Shown here piece after piece: positions 25,603 to 36,167 of a stretch of 64,000 nt of DNA. The notes under the pieces were generated by a model. That model was given only the letters and a program-made list of their open reading frames with translations, had not been told where the DNA came from and did not search any database. The DNA lies in NCBI RefSeq assembly GCF_007570865.1, contig NZ_VLPS01000003.1, forward strand, positions 620,001 to 684,000, read 5' to 3'. The stretch comes from Atlantibacter subterraneus (GTDB taxonomy: Bacteria > Pseudomonadota > Gammaproteobacteria > Enterobacterales > Enterobacteriaceae). The position numbers and the translations under genes were made by a program. Position 1 is the first letter of the stretch, and every line of letters starts with the position of its first letter.

Positions 25603-26295
25603 ATGAAAGCATTTGATTTGCAACGGATGGCTTTTGACAAGGTCCCCTTTGAGTTTCTCGGCGAAGTCGCGCTGCGCAGCTTATATACCTTTGTGCTGGT
25701 CTTTATTTTCCTGAAACTCACCGGGCGGCGCGGCGTCCGCCAGATGTCGCTGTTTGAAGTGCTGATCATTCTGACCCTGGGCTCCGCCGCGGGTGACGTG
25801 GCGTTCTATGACGACGTGCCGATGATCCCGGTGCTGGTGGTGTTTATCTCACTCGGCGCGCTTTACCGGCTGGTGATGTGGCTGATGGCGCGCAGCGAGA
25901 AACTGGAAGATCTGCTCGAAGGCAAGCCAATGATTGTGGTGGTGGAGGGCGAGCTTGCCTGGGACAATCTGCGCAAAGAGAACATGACCGAGTTCGAATA
26001 CTTTATGGAGCTGCGGCTCAGCGGCGTGGAACAGCTTGGGCAGGTGAAATTAGCCATTCAGGAAACCAACGGACAATTAAGCGTCTATTTTTATGCCGAT
26101 GAGAATGTGCGCCCCGGTTTGCCTATTCTGCCGGACTCCCACAAACCGGCATTTAAAATCATGCCTCACGCGGCAGACTATGCCTGTATTCGCTGTAGTG
26201 AGGTCGTTGCCATGAAAGCCGGGGATAAACTGATGTGCCCGCGCTGCGGGCATCCGGATTGGGTGAAAGCGAGCCGCGCCCGCCGCGTGACCTGA
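25603..26295 (+). CDS. ycaP: YcaP, DUF421 membrane protein
   Basis: This 230-residue protein matches E. coli YcaP in length and order. It belongs to the DUF421 (YetF-like) family: three hydrophobic segments in about residues 20-95, then a soluble domain with the family motif GRRGVRQMSLFE near the membrane. The C-terminal tail holds two paired cysteines (CIRC about 197-200 and CPRC about 215-218), suggesting a small zinc ribbon. The function is unknown. It is divergent from ycaO with a 138-base shared promoter region, and serC follows 161 bases downstream on the same strand. Confidence 0.93.
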   Translation: MKAFDLQRMAFDKVPFEFLGEVALRSLYTFVLVFIFLKLTGRRGVRQMSLFEVLIILTLGSAAGDVAFYDDVPMIPVLVVFISLGALYRLVMWLMARSEKLEDLLEGKPMIVVVEGELAWDNLRKENMTEFEYFMELRLSGVEQLGQVKLAIQETNGQLSVYFYADENVRPGLPILPDSHKPAFKIMPHAADYACIRCSEVVAMKAGDKLMCPRCGHPDWVKASRARRVT

Positions 26296-26456
26296 ACAGT
26301 GAAAATTCCGGCGTTCTGTTCGCTGCCTGGCATAATCTGCCGTGTGATAGAGCGCACATTTTACCGCTGGCGGGGATTAGCCATTGCAGCCGTACTCGCT
26401 GAGTGATAAAACCGGTAGCCACAGGAAAAACTTATTGTTATGCGTGGTGAGGGGAA

Positions 26457-27542
26457 ATGACTCAGGTCTACAATTTTAGTTCTGGCCCGGCGATGTTACC
26501 GGCAGATGTAATGCTTCTGGCACAGCAGGAATTACGCGACTGGCAGGGATTGGGTACGTCGGTAATGGAAGTCAGCCATCGTGGCAAACCGTTTATCGCA
26601 GCCGCAGAAGAGGCGGAAAAAGATTTTCGCGATCTGCTGAATATCCCCTCCAGTTATAAAGTTTTATTCTGCCACGGCGGCGGACGCGGCCAGTTTTCTG
26701 CGATTCCGCTCAACCTGCTGGGCGACAAAACCACCGCAGACTATGTGGACGGCGGCTACTGGGCGGCGAGCGCGGTAAAAGAAGCGCATAAATACCTCAA
26801 ACCGAACGTGATCGACGCGAAAATTACCGTCGACGGCAAACGCGCCATCAAACCGATGAGCGAATGGCAGCTTTCTGAAGACGCCGCTTACCTGCACTAC
26901 TGCCCGAATGAAACCATCGACGGTATCGCCATTAACGAAACGCCGGATTTTGGCGACGCGATCGTTACCGCAGATTTCTCCTCTACCATTCTTTCCCATC
27001 CGATTGATGTCTCCCGCTATGGCGTGATTTACGCCGGCGCGCAGAAAAATATCGGCCCGGCGGGATTAACCATTGTTATCGTGCGCGAAGATCTGCTGGG
27101 TAAAGCGCATTCCGTCTGCCCGTCGATCATCGACTACACCGTGCTGAGCGAAAACGATTCGATGTTCAACACGCCGCCGACCTTTGCCTGGTATCTGTCT
27201 GGTCTGGTGTTCAAATGGCTGAAGCAGCAGGGTGGCGTTGACGTGATGAACCGCATCAATCAACAAAAAGCGGATCTGCTGTATGGCGTCATCGATAACA
27301 GCGATTTCTACCGCAACGACGTGGCCAGCGCCAACCGTTCACGCATGAACGTGCCGTTCCAGCTGGCCGACAGCAAACTTGATTCGCTGTTCCTTGATGA
27401 GTCGTTTAAAGCTGGCCTGCATGCGCTCAAGGGCCACCGCGTGGTCGGTGGGATGCGCGCCTCTATCTATAACGCCATGCCGCTGGAAGGCGTCAAAGCG
27501 CTGACCGATTTTATGATTGATTTTGAGCGTCGCCACGGTTAA
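26457..27542 (+). CDS. serC: Phosphoserine/phosphohydroxythreonine aminotransferase
   Basis: SerC is a PLP enzyme that makes 3-phosphoserine in serine synthesis and 4-phosphohydroxy-threonine in vitamin B6 synthesis. The 361 residues align fully with E. coli (362). The PLP lysine is Lys197 in [21 protein letters not shown] lies just ahead of the ATG. aroA follows after a small terminator-like hairpin, forming the classical serC-aroA operon, which E. coli Lrp and CRP regulate; the lrp gene itself is in this window. Confidence 0.98.
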   Translation: MTQVYNFSSGPAMLPADVMLLAQQELRDWQGLGTSVMEVSHRGKPFIAAAEEAEKDFRDLLNIPSSYKVLFCHGGGRGQFSAIPLNLLGDKTTADYVDGGYWAASAVKEAHKYLKPNVIDAKITVDGKRAIKPMSEWQLSEDAAYLHYCPNETIDGIAINETPDFGDAIVTADFSSTILSHPIDVSRYGVIYAGAQKNIGPAGLTIVIVREDLLGKAHSVCPSIIDYTVLSENDSMFNTPPTFAWYLSGLVFKWLKQQGGVDVMNRINQQKADLLYGVIDNSDFYRNDVASANRSRMNVPFQLADSKLDSLFLDESFKAGLHALKGHRVVGGMRASIYNAMPLEGVKALTDFMIDFERRHG

Positions 27543-27562
27543 TCCTCGTTATTGTTTCTCTT

Positions 27563-27590
27563 CCCCGCAGCGTGCCTGCGGGGCTTTTAT
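27563..27590 (+). terminator. Intercistronic attenuator between serC and aroA
   Basis: CCCCGCAG (27563-27570) pairs with CTGCGGGG (27576-27583), then CTTTTATT. It lies between two co-operonic genes, so it probably acts as a partial terminator lowering aroA relative to serC, as described for E. coli. Confidence 0.85.
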
Positions 27591-27613
27591 TCCCTCGATC
27601 GAGAGTTTTTTGC

Positions 27614-28900
27614 ATGCAGGAATCCCTGACTTTACAGCCTATCGCGCACGTTGAAGGCACCATCAACCTTCCCGGCTCAAAGAGCGTTTCTAACCGCGCG
27701 CTGCTGCTTGCGGCCTTAGCCAAAGGCAAAACGGTGTTGACCAACCTGCTGGATAGCGATGACGTTCGCCATATGCTCAACGCGCTGAAAGCGCTGGGCG
27801 TTGAGTACGCGCTGTCTGACGACCGCCGCCGTTGCGAAGTCACCGGGCTGGGCGGCGCGTTTAAGGCGCAAGGCGAACTGGAGCTGTTTTTAGGGAATGC
27901 CGGCACCGCCATGCGCCCGCTGGCGGCGGCGCTGTGCCTTGGGCACAACGACATCGTGCTCACCGGCGAACCGCGTATGAAAGAGCGTCCTATCGGCCAT
28001 CTGGTGGATGCGCTGCGCCAGGGCGGGGCGCAGATTGACTATCTGGAACAGGAAAATTATCCGCCGCTGCGCCTGCGCGGCGGTTTTACCGGCGGCAACG
28101 TCGAGGTTGACGGCAGCGTCTCCAGCCAGTTTTTAACGGCGCTGCTGATGACCGCGCCGCTGGCGGAGCAGGATACCCTTATCACTATCAAAGGCGATCT
28201 GGTGTCCAAACCCTATATCGATATCACGCTGCATTTAATGAAAACCTTTGGCGTTGAAGTGGATAACGGCGGGTACCAGCGCTTTGCGATCCGCGGCGGG
28301 CAAACCTATCAGGCACCGGGCGAGTATCTGGTGGAGGGCGACGCGTCTTCTGCTTCCTATTTCCTGGCGGCGGCGGCGATTAAAGGCGGCACCATCAAAG
28401 TGACCGGCATTGGCCGCAACAGCGTTCAGGGCGATATCCGCTTTGCGGACGTGCTGGAGAAAATGGGCGCGCAGATTACCTGGGGCGACGATTTTATTGC
28501 CTGCACGCGCGGCGATCTCAACGCCATCGACATGGACATGAACCATATCCCCGATGCCGCTATGACCATTGCCACCACTGCGCTATTCGCTAACGGCACC
28601 ACGACACTGCGCAATATCTATAACTGGCGCGTGAAAGAGACTGACCGCCTGGCTGCGATGGCGATTGAACTGCGCAAAGTGGGTGCGACGGTGGAAGAGG
28701 GGCATGATTTCATCACGGTCACGCCGCCGGCGCAGCTGCGCTTCGCAGATATCGGCACCTATAACGACCACCGTATGGCGATGTGTTTCTCGCTCGTGGC
28801 GCTCTCGGATACCCCTGTCACTATTCTCGATCCGAAATGTACCGCGAAAACCTTCCCTGACTACTTTGAGCAACTGGCGCGCCTGAGTACGCCTGCGTAA
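27614..28900 (+). CDS. aroA: 3-phosphoshikimate 1-carboxyvinyltransferase (EPSP synthase)
   Basis: AroA joins shikimate-3-phosphate and phosphoenolpyruvate in the chorismate pathway. The product is 428 residues from the ATG at 27614 ([10 protein letters not shown]), one residue longer than E. coli through an extra Gln2. Key segments are GSKS at 21-24 and the PEP-loop GNAGTAMRP at 94-102, identical to class I enzymes, plus [10 protein letters not shown]. The fold is two inverse half-barrels. It is the second gene of the serC operon. The ribosome site is modest (GAGAG about 9-13 bases upstream). The E. coli neighbour ycaL is missing before cmk. Confidence 0.98.
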   Translation: MQESLTLQPIAHVEGTINLPGSKSVSNRALLLAALAKGKTVLTNLLDSDDVRHMLNALKALGVEYALSDDRRRCEVTGLGGAFKAQGELELFLGNAGTAMRPLAAALCLGHNDIVLTGEPRMKERPIGHLVDALRQGGAQIDYLEQENYPPLRLRGGFTGGNVEVDGSVSSQFLTALLMTAPLAEQDTLITIKGDLVSKPYIDITLHLMKTFGVEVDNGGYQRFAIRGGQTYQAPGEYLVEGDASSASYFLAAAAIKGGTIKVTGIGRNSVQGDIRFADVLEKMGAQITWGDDFIACTRGDLNAIDMDMNHIPDAAMTIATTALFANGTTTLRNIYNWRVKETDRLAAMAIELRKVGATVEEGHDFITVTPPAQLRFADIGTYNDHRMAMCFSLVALSDTPVTILDPKCTAKTFPDYFEQLARLSTPA

Positions 28901-28920
28901 GTTTTTCATCCTGCCTCCTC

Positions 28921-28941
28921 GGGCTGGTGCCGCGCCAGCCC
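28921..28941 (+). other. Hairpin after aroA
   Basis: GGGCTGG (28921-28927) pairs with CCAGCCC (28935-28941) with a 7-base loop, 20 bases after the aroA stop. No U-tract follows, so termination here may need Rho or may be partial. Confidence 0.5.
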
Positions 28942-29002
28942 GCTATACTTGAGCAATTCCTCAACATTCAGATTCATTAACCAAATCATACGCAAGCTTT
29001 AG

Positions 29003-29031
29003 TAACGCTCCGGGTGATTGGCGCGTATAAT
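29003..29031 (+). promoter_or_regulatory. Candidate promoter for cmk-rpsA
   Basis: A perfect TATAAT is at 29026-29031 with a poor -35 (TAACGC at 29003-29008) and the GC-rich discriminator GCGCGGCG after it, which is typical of growth-rate-controlled ribosomal promoters. It lies about 45 bases before cmk. Confidence 0.55.
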
Positions 29032-29074
29032 GCGCGGCGTTTATGAAATGGTTGCCTGGTTTAAGGAGAATAGG

Positions 29075-29761
29075 ATGACGGCAGTAGCCCCCGTGATTAC
29101 CGTTGATGGGCCGAGCGGCGCTGGTAAAGGCACGCTATGTAAAGCCCTGGCTGAAACACTGCAGTGGCACTTGCTGGATTCCGGCGCTATCTACCGTGTC
29201 CTTGCGTTAGCCGCGCTGCATCATCATGTGGATGTGGCTTCCGAAGACGCGCTGGTTCCCCTGGCGGCGCATCTGGACGTGCGTTTCGTGGCGACCAATG
29301 AAGAGCTGGAAGTGATCCTAGAAGGGGAAGACGTCAGCGGCGAAATCCGTACTCAGGAAGTGGCCAACGCCGCGTCGCAGGTGGCGGCGTTCCCACGGGT
29401 GCGTGAAGCCTTGTTGCGTCGTCAACGCGCGTTTCGCGAAGCGCCGGGACTTATCGCCGACGGGCGTGATATGGGCACCGTGGTATTCCCTGATGCGCCA
29501 GTAAAAATATTCCTTGACGCCTCCTCTGAAGAGCGCGCCCAACGCCGCATGCTACAGTTGCAGGAGAAGGGCTTTAGTGTTAACTTTGAACGCCTTTTGG
29601 CCGAGATCAAAGAACGTGACGATCGCGATCGAAATCGTTCCGTAGCGCCGCTTGTCCCCGCTGCCGATGCTTTAGTTCTGGATTCCACGAGTTTAAGTAT
29701 TGAGCAAGTGATTGAAAAAGCGCTACAATATGCGCGCCAAAAACTGGCTCTCGCTGATTAA
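29075..29761 (+). CDS. cmk: Cytidylate kinase
   Basis: Cmk phosphorylates CMP and dCMP with ATP for nucleotide recycling. The ATG at 29075, behind AAGGAG at 29063-29068, gives 228 residues against 227 in E. coli; the upstream open frame from 29018 overlaps the promoter. The P-loop [10 protein letters not shown] is at residues 11-20, and the CMP-binding insert and [10 protein letters not shown] lid are intact. rpsA follows after 110 bases. In E. coli rpsA is partly transcribed from promoters at and inside cmk. Confidence 0.98.
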   Translation: MTAVAPVITVDGPSGAGKGTLCKALAETLQWHLLDSGAIYRVLALAALHHHVDVASEDALVPLAAHLDVRFVATNEELEVILEGEDVSGEIRTQEVANAASQVAAFPRVREALLRRQRAFREAPGLIADGRDMGTVVFPDAPVKIFLDASSEERAQRRMLQLQEKGFSVNFERLLAEIKERDDRDRNRSVAPLVPAADALVLDSTSLSIEQVIEKALQYARQKLALAD

Positions 29762-29871
29762 GCGACAGAATTTGCAGTACCCCCGTTGCAATGGATTGAC
29801 AGCGGGTATGTGAAACAACCCCATCCGGCATGATGCCAGGTGGACGTTAAATTAAAACCTGAAGATTAAAC

Positions 29872-31545
29872 ATGACTGAATCTTTTGCTCAACTCTTTGA
29901 AGAATCCCTGAAAGAAATCGAAACCCGCCCGGGTTCTATCGTTCGTGGTGTTGTTGTTGCTATCGACAAAGATGTCGTACTGGTTGACGCCGGTCTGAAA
30001 TCTGAGTCTGCCATTCCGGCTGAGCAGTTCAAAAACGCCCAGGGCGAAATTGAAATCCAGGTTGGTGACGAAGTTGACGTTGCTCTGGATGCAGTAGAAG
30101 ACGGTTTCGGTGAAACCCTGCTGTCTCGTGAGAAAGCGAAGCGTCACGAAGCATGGCTGATGCTGGAAAAAGCTTACGAAGAAGCTGCGACCGTTACTGG
30201 TGTTATCAATGGCAAAGTCAAGGGCGGCTTCACTGTTGAGCTGAACGGTATTCGTGCGTTCCTGCCAGGTTCTCTGGTTGACGTGCGTCCGGTTCGTGAC
30301 ACCCTGCACCTCGAAGGCAAAGAGCTTGAATTCAAAGTAATCAAGCTGGACCAGAAGCGTAACAACGTTGTTGTTTCTCGTCGTGCCGTTATCGAGTCTG
30401 AAAACAGCGCAGAACGCGATCAGCTGCTGGAAAACCTGCAGGAAGGCATGGAAGTTAAAGGTATCGTTAAGAACCTCACTGACTACGGTGCATTCGTTGA
30501 TCTGGGCGGCGTAGACGGCCTGCTGCACATCACTGATATGGCGTGGAAACGCGTTAAGCATCCGAGCGAAATCGTGAACGTTGGCGACGAAATCACTGTT
30601 AAAGTGCTGAAGTTCGACCGCGAGCGTACTCGTGTTTCCCTGGGCCTGAAACAGCTGGGCGAAGATCCGTGGGTGGCTATCGCTAAACGTTACCCGGAAG
30701 GCACTCGTCTGACTGGCCGCGTGACCAACCTGACCGACTACGGCTGCTTCGTTGAAATCGAAGAAGGCGTTGAAGGCCTGGTGCACGTTTCCGAAATGGA
30801 CTGGACCAACAAAAACATCCACCCGTCCAAAGTTGTTAACGTTGGCGACGTAGTGGAAGTCATGGTTCTGGATATCGACGAAGAACGTCGTCGTATCTCC
30901 CTGGGCCTGAAACAGTGCAAATCCAACCCGTGGCAGCTGTTTGCTGAGACCCACAACAAGGGCGACCGCGTTGAAGGTAAAATCAAGTCTATCACTGACT
31001 TCGGTATCTTCATCGGCCTGGACGGCGGTATCGACGGCCTGGTTCACCTGTCTGACATCTCCTGGAACGTTGCAGGCGAAGAAGCAGTTCGTGAATACAA
31101 AAAAGGCGACGAAATCGCAGCGGTTGTTCTGCAGGTTGACGCAGAGCGTGAGCGTATCTCCCTGGGCGTTAAACAGCTCGCAGAAGATCCGTTCAACAAC
31201 TACGTTGCGCTGAACAAGAAAGGCGCTATCGTTACTGGTAAAGTAACGGCAGTTGACGCGAAAGGTGCTACAGTTGAATTAGCAGATGGCGTTGAAGGCT
31301 ACCTGCGTGCTTCTGAAGCTTCCCGTGACCGCGTTGAAGATGCAACTCTGGTTCTGAGCGTTGGCGACGATGTTGAAGCGAAATTCACCGGCGTTGATCG
31401 TAAAAACCGTGTTGTAAGCCTGTCTGTTCGTGCGAAAGACGAAGCTGACGAGAAAGATGCAATCGCAACTGTTAACAACAAACAGGAAGACGGCAACTTC
31501 TCCAACGCAATGGCTGAAGCATTCAAAGCAGCTAAAGGCGAGTAA
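29872..31545 (+). CDS. rpsA: 30S ribosomal protein S1
   Basis: S1 delivers mRNA to the 30S subunit, unfolds structured leaders and is the Q-beta replicase subunit. The 557 residues hold six S1 OB-fold repeats in order: two N-terminal repeats that bind the ribosome, then four RNA-binding repeats recognisable by [27 protein letters not shown] and the more divergent KGATVEL. The ATG lacks a Shine-Dalgarno sequence (AATTAAAACCTGAAGATTAAAC upstream has no GGAGG-like match at proper spacing), as in E. coli, where the structured leader supports translation and autogenous repression. Codon usage is extreme, with GTT, CGT, CTG and AAC preferred, marking very high expression. Confidence 0.99.
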   Translation: MTESFAQLFEESLKEIETRPGSIVRGVVVAIDKDVVLVDAGLKSESAIPAEQFKNAQGEIEIQVGDEVDVALDAVEDGFGETLLSREKAKRHEAWLMLEKAYEEAATVTGVINGKVKGGFTVELNGIRAFLPGSLVDVRPVRDTLHLEGKELEFKVIKLDQKRNNVVVSRRAVIESENSAERDQLLENLQEGMEVKGIVKNLTDYGAFVDLGGVDGLLHITDMAWKRVKHPSEIVNVGDEITVKVLKFDRERTRVSLGLKQLGEDPWVAIAKRYPEGTRLTGRVTNLTDYGCFVEIEEGVEGLVHVSEMDWTNKNIHPSKVVNVGDVVEVMVLDIDEERRRISLGLKQCKSNPWQLFAETHNKGDRVEGKIKSITDFGIFIGLDGGIDGLVHLSDISWNVAGEEAVREYKKGDEIAAVVLQVDAERERISLGVKQLAEDPFNNYVALNKKGAIVTGKVTAVDAKGATVELADGVEGYLRASEASRDRVEDATLVLSVGDDVEAKFTGVDRKNRVVSLSVRAKDEADEKDAIATVNNKQEDGNFSNAMAEAFKAAKGE

Positions 31546-31563
31546 TCGTCCGAGCGCTAAATC

Positions 31564-31588
31564 AGGGCGGCTGCGGCCGCCCTTGTTC
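31564..31588 (+). terminator. Terminator of rpsA
   Basis: AGGGCGGC (31564-31571) pairs with GCCGCCCT (31576-31583), loop TGCG, followed by the modest tract TTGTTC. It lies 18 bases after rpsA and before ihfB; termination is probably partial. Confidence 0.82.
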
Positions 31589-31635
31589 GATTGATAGCTG
31601 TAGGCAAATTTTCCTGAATGGAAACCGGAGGAATG

Positions 31636-31920
31636 ATGACCAAGTCAGAATTAATTGAAAGACTTGCAACCCAGCAATCTCATATCCCTGCGAAAGCGGT
31701 GGAAGATGCAGTAAAAGAGATGCTGGAGCATATGGCCACGACGCTCGCCCAGGGCGAACGTATTGAAATCCGGGGTTTTGGCAGTTTCTCCTTACACTAT
31801 CGCGCTCCGCGCACTGGCCGTAACCCGAAAACGGGCGATAAAGTGGATTTGGAAGGTAAATACGTTCCGCACTTTAAGCCGGGTAAAGAGTTACGCGACC
31901 GCGCCAATATCTATGGTTAA
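31636..31920 (+). CDS. ihfB: Integration host factor beta subunit
   Basis: IHF is a sequence-specific DNA-bending heterodimer (IhfA/IhfB). IhfB has 94 residues from the ATG at 31636 ([10 protein letters not shown]). A second ATG three bases earlier is too close to the GGAGG at 31627-31631. The DNA-contact Arg46 and the intercalating Pro64 ([10 protein letters not shown] arm) are present. The product differs from E. coli at only about four positions. The gene follows rpsA and has its own strong terminator. Confidence 0.98.
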   Translation: MTKSELIERLATQQSHIPAKAVEDAVKEMLEHMATTLAQGERIEIRGFGSFSLHYRAPRTGRNPKTGDKVDLEGKYVPHFKPGKELRDRANIYG

Positions 31921-31943
31921 GCTTGTTTGAGCTTGCCCTGAAG

Positions 31944-31971
31944 ACGACATCTCCGGATGTCGTTTTTTTTT
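31944..31971 (+). terminator. Intrinsic terminator of ihfB
   Basis: ACGACATC (31944-31951) pairs with GATGTCGT (31956-31963), loop TCCG, leading into an unbroken run of T. It lies 23 bases after the ihfB stop. Confidence 0.95.
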
Positions 31972-32120
31972 GCTTTTCCCCAGGTTTGCGATAGAACGCG
32001 CAAAACGTCCACCTGTTGCTGCAACGCGACAACTTTCTGTGAATACGGCGCGTAATGCGGTGAAAGATACCTCGCGCGACGGTTTATTCCCGGCATACTG
32101 CGGCCAGACAGGAGGTCTGC

Positions 32121-34382
32121 ATGCCGCTCATTATCCTTTGCTGGTGCCTGCTTGCAGGAACCGCGCCGTTGCTATGGCTGCCTCAGCTACCGTCCCTGGG
32201 GCTGCTTGTAGCCGTCGGCACGGCTGCGATGCTGCTGCTTATAGCGCCAGGTAAGTTCGCTCTCAGGCTGGCGTTAACGCTGCTCTTTTTTTGCTGGGCT
32301 GTTCTGGCGGCAAGGCAAACCCTTGCGCCTCTGTCGCTCACAGCGCGCAACCAGAACGTGACGGCGACAATTCTGCAAACCGATGGCGCAACGCGGCATC
32401 TGACGCGGATAACTCATCTCGACAGCAAATGGCTTTTTCCGGCAATTACGGTGGATTTACCCGGCAGCTATCTTGCAGGAAAGGTATGCGCAGGGCAGCG
32501 CTGGGATCTCGTGGTGCGCCTAAAGGCTATTCACGGACAGCTTAATGACGGCGGATTCGACAACCAGCGCTATGCGTTATCGCAGCAGCGCAGTGTAACG
32601 GGTCGGATTATCGCTTCCCAGCCTGTCGATAGCCGGTGTAGCTGGCGCGCGGGCTTTATGGCGTCGGTCACTCAGTCGCTGACATCGCGGCCCTGGCGCG
32701 ATGTGATGCTGGCCTTAGGGTTTGGCGAGCGGCTGGCGGTGAGTGATGAAATAAAAAACCTGATGCGCGAAACCGGCACCGCGCATTTAATGGCGATTTC
32801 CGGGCTGCATATTGGTCTTGCGGGGCTTATGGGGTGGGGGATAGCGCGTTTGCTGCAATTTGCCTTACCGGTCAGGCTCATTAATCACGTTTTCCCGATT
32901 ATCGCCAGTTTAGTGGCCAGCGGCATTTACACCTGGCTCAGCGGCGCGAATCCACCTGCGCTACGCACCTTTGTCGCCATGATCGTTTGGGGAGCGCTCA
33001 GGTTGAGTGGCCGCAACGGGGATCCCTGGCATGTGTGGCTGTGCTGCGTTACAGGCATAGTGTTTATCGATCCGCTAACCGTGCTGTCGGAAAGCTTCTG
33101 GCTCTCGGTACTGGCGGTGGGGGCGCTGCTGTTCTGGTACCAGTGGGTGCCCTTTACACTGCCAAAAGTGCCGCGCATGGTTAAACCCTTGCTGGCACTA
33201 TTGCATCTACAGGCTGGCATGGCATTACTGCTATTGCCGCTACAGGTCCTGCTGTTTCATGGCATCAGCCTGACGTCAGTGGCCGCTAATTTATTGGCTG
33301 TGCCGGTGGTGACCTTCATCGCCGTGCCGCTGATCCTGCTGGCGATGACCGCAAATCGCATGGGCATTAATGGAGCGGAATATTTTCTTGAATACCTGGC
33401 GGATCGTTCCCTGGCCGGAGTGTTTTACGGATTACAGGCGCTACCGCCCGGTTGGCTGGACATCGATGAACGCTTTCTGGGGCTGGCGCTTAGCCCCTGG
33501 TTGCTAATTGTGCTCTGGCGGCTACGCTTTCAATGGTACACGCCACTGTTGCCCGGCATTGTGTTGCTATTACTCAGCGGGCCGCTGTTCCGTCAGCGTC
33601 AGGATAACAGCTGGGCCGTGCATATGCTGGATATCGGCCATGGGCTGGCGATCGTGATCGAGCGTAATGGGCGCGCCATGCTCTACGATACCGGCAATGC
33701 ATGGCCGGGCGGAGACAGCGCCATACAGACAATTATTCCCTGGCTGCGTTGGCATCATCTCGTGCCTGAAGGCATTATTTTAAGCCACGAGCATCTCGAT
33801 CACCGGGGCGGATTAAACAGCCTGTTGAAAGCCTGGCCGCTGCTGCCGGTGATGAGCTCGCTGGGTTGGGCCGGGCATCAACCTTGCCTGCGCGGCAAGA
33901 CCTGGCGCTGGCAGGGACTGGTTTTCACCGTGCACTGGCCTTTACAAATCGGCGCTAATAACGGGAATAACGCGTCGTGCGTGGTTAAGGTTAGCGATGG
34001 CGAGCAGAGCATCTTATTGACCGGCGATATTGAAGCGGATGCCGAGCGGCAGATGGTTAAACACCACTGGCATGAGCTGCGAGCTGCGGTTTTGCAGGTT
34101 CCGCATCACGGCAGCAAAACGTCATCGAGCGTTATTTTGCTGCGTGCGGTAGCAGGGCAGGATGCGCTGGCCTCCGTGGCGCGCTATAACGCCTGGCGAT
34201 TACCGTCTCGCCCGGTCATGGCGCGTTATAAGCATTATGACTATCAGTGGCAGGATACCGCTCATGCAGGGCAAATCACGGTGAATTTTTCACCAAAATC
34301 CAGGTTTATCACGCGCTTCCGGCAACAACTTTCGCCCCGCTGGTATCATCAGTGGTTTGGCGTAGATAAGGATAACGGGTAG
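32121..34382 (+). CDS. ycaI: YcaI, ComEC/Rec2-family membrane protein
   Basis: This 753-residue protein is the enterobacterial ComEC homologue, the channel that in competent bacteria moves single-stranded DNA across the inner membrane; uptake in enterics is poorly established. N-terminal hydrophobic segments and an OB-like loop (about 60-170) precede the competence domain (GTAHLMAISGLHIGL, about 215-500). A metallo-beta-lactamase-like domain closes the protein, with HEHLDHRGG near residue 555 and later VPHHGSKTSS. The ATG at 32121 sits behind AGGAGGTCTGC. It is upstream of msbA by 36 bases on the same strand, as in E. coli. Confidence 0.95.
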   Translation: MPLIILCWCLLAGTAPLLWLPQLPSLGLLVAVGTAAMLLLIAPGKFALRLALTLLFFCWAVLAARQTLAPLSLTARNQNVTATILQTDGATRHLTRITHLDSKWLFPAITVDLPGSYLAGKVCAGQRWDLVVRLKAIHGQLNDGGFDNQRYALSQQRSVTGRIIASQPVDSRCSWRAGFMASVTQSLTSRPWRDVMLALGFGERLAVSDEIKNLMRETGTAHLMAISGLHIGLAGLMGWGIARLLQFALPVRLINHVFPIIASLVASGIYTWLSGANPPALRTFVAMIVWGALRLSGRNGDPWHVWLCCVTGIVFIDPLTVLSESFWLSVLAVGALLFWYQWVPFTLPKVPRMVKPLLALLHLQAGMALLLLPLQVLLFHGISLTSVAANLLAVPVVTFIAVPLILLAMTANRMGINGAEYFLEYLADRSLAGVFYGLQALPPGWLDIDERFLGLALSPWLLIVLWRLRFQWYTPLLPGIVLLLLSGPLFRQRQDNSWAVHMLDIGHGLAIVIERNGRAMLYDTGNAWPGGDSAIQTIIPWLRWHHLVPEGIILSHEHLDHRGGLNSLLKAWPLLPVMSSLGWAGHQPCLRGKTWRWQGLVFTVHWPLQIGANNGNNASCVVKVSDGEQSILLTGDIEADAERQMVKHHWHELRAAVLQVPHHGSKTSSSVILLRAVAGQDALASVARYNAWRLPSRPVMARYKHYDYQWQDTAHAGQITVNFSPKSRFITRFRQQLSPRWYHQWFGVDKDNG

Positions 34383-34418
34383 AATATGCGGCTATTTCAA
34401 CGAAAGCTGGTTTTTTGA

Positions 34419-36167
34419 ATGCATACCGATAAAGATCTTTCGACGTGGCAAACCTTTCGCCGCCTCTGGCCAATGATTGCCCCTTTCAAACCAGGCCTCA
34501 TTGTTGCTGCGATAGCATTAATTCTTAACGCAGCCAGCGATACCTATATGCTATCGCTGCTCAAACCATTACTTGACGATGGTTTTGGAAAGACGGATCG
34601 CTCTGTACTGCTCTGGATGCCGTTGGTGGTCATTGGACTGATGATCCTGCGTGGCATTACCAGTTACATCTCTAGTTACTGTATTTCCTGGGTTTCTGGC
34701 AAAGTGGTGATGACCATGCGCCGCCGCCTGTTCAACCACATGATGGGGATGCCGGTCGCGTTTTTTGATAAGCAATCCACTGGCACGCTGCTGTCGCGCA
34801 TCACTTATGATTCTGAGCAGGTTGCCTCTTCGTCTTCTGGCGCACTGATTACTGTTGTGCGTGAAGGAGCGTCGATCATCGGCCTGTTTGTGATGATGTT
34901 CTATTACAGCTGGCAGCTGTCGATCATCCTGATTGTGCTGGCACCCATCGTGTCGATTGCTATTCGCGTGGTTTCGAAGCGTTTTCGTAATATCAGCAAA
35001 AACATGCAGAACACCATGGGGCAGGTGACAACCAGCGCAGAGCAGATGCTCAAAGGCCATAAAGAAGTGCTGATGTTTGGTGGTCAGCAGGTGGAAACCG
35101 AGCGGTTTGACAAAGTCAGCAACAAAATGCGCCGCCAGGGCATGCGTATGGTTTCCGCATCGTCCATTTCCGACCCGATCATTCAACTGATTGCCTCTCT
35201 GGCGCTGGCTTTCGTGCTGTATGCCGCCAGCTTCCCAAGCGTGATGGAAACCCTCACCGCCGGCACCATTACCGTGGTGTTCTCAGCCATGATCGCCCTG
35301 ATGCGCCCGCTGAAATCCCTGACTAACGTTAACGCGCAATTTCAGCGTGGTATGGCGGCCTGCCAGACGTTGTTCAGCATTCTGGACAGCGAACAGGAAA
35401 AAGATGACGGTAAGCGGATTATCGAACGTGCAACTGGCGATATTGAGTTCCGTAATGTCACCTTTACCTATCCGGGCCGAGACGCGCCGGCGCTGCGTAA
35501 TATCAATCTGCGCATTCCGGCGGGCAAAACGATCGCCCTTGTCGGGCGCTCTGGTTCGGGCAAATCCACCATCGCGGGTTTGATCACGCGCTTTTATGAC
35601 ATTGATGAAGGCGAAATCCTGATGGACGGCCACGATCTGCGGGAATATACCCTGACATCGTTGCGTAATCAGGTCGCGCTGGTATCCCAGAACGTACACC
35701 TGTTTAACGACACCGTTGCGAATAATATCGCCTACGCCCGTAGCGAAGAGTACAGCCGCGAAGAAATTGAGAAAGCCGCGACGATGGCCTATGCCACCGA
35801 CTTTATCAAAAAAATGGACAACGGTTTCGATACCATTATTGGTGAGAACGGGGTGATGCTCTCCGGCGGCCAGCGTCAGCGTATCGCTATTGCCCGTGCG
35901 CTGCTGCGCGATAGCCCGATTCTGATCCTCGATGAAGCGACTTCAGCGCTGGATACCGAGTCTGAACGTGCTATCCAGGCAGCGCTGGACGAACTGCAGA
36001 AAAACCGCACGTCACTGGTGATCGCCCACCGTCTGTCGACCATCGAGAAGGCAGATGAAATTGTGGTGATTGAAGATGGGCGTATTGTTGAGCGAGGCAC
36101 CCACGACGAGCTGCTGGATCAGCGCGGCGTGTACGCCCAGCTTCATAAAATGCAGTTTGGCGCATGA
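34419..36167 (+). CDS. msbA: MsbA, lipid A-core flippase
   Basis: MsbA is an essential homodimeric ABC exporter that flips core-lipid A across the inner membrane. It has 582 residues as in E. coli: six transmembrane segments in about 20-310, then the ATPase domain with Walker A GRSGSGKS at 376-383, signature LSGGQ at 481-485 and Walker B Asp505-Glu506. Its stop overlaps the lpxK start by four bases (ATGA), so the flippase and the kinase that completes lipid IVA are translationally coupled. Confidence 0.99.
   Translation: MHTDKDLSTWQTFRRLWPMIAPFKPGLIVAAIALILNAASDTYMLSLLKPLLDDGFGKTDRSVLLWMPLVVIGLMILRGITSYISSYCISWVSGKVVMTMRRRLFNHMMGMPVAFFDKQSTGTLLSRITYDSEQVASSSSGALITVVREGASIIGLFVMMFYYSWQLSIILIVLAPIVSIAIRVVSKRFRNISKNMQNTMGQVTTSAEQMLKGHKEVLMFGGQQVETERFDKVSNKMRRQGMRMVSASSISDPIIQLIASLALAFVLYAASFPSVMETLTAGTITVVFSAMIALMRPLKSLTNVNAQFQRGMAACQTLFSILDSEQEKDDGKRIIERATGDIEFRNVTFTYPGRDAPALRNINLRIPAGKTIALVGRSGSGKSTIAGLITRFYDIDEGEILMDGHDLREYTLTSLRNQVALVSQNVHLFNDTVANNIAYARSEEYSREEIEKAATMAYATDFIKKMDNGFDTIIGENGVMLSGGQRQRIAIARALLRDSPILILDEATSALDTESERAIQAALDELQKNRTSLVIAHRLSTIEKADEIVVIEDGRIVERGTHDELLDQRGVYAQLHKMQFGA

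Noticed and set aside
29866-31047. 393-codon open frame antisense to rpsA
   Set aside because: It mirrors the biased codons of rpsA and its composition repeats the S1 repeats. No evidence of a real product.
32121-34382. ComEC homologue considered as a sign of a competence or mobile system
   Set aside because: It is the conserved chromosomal ycaI in its usual place before msbA, with no other competence genes.
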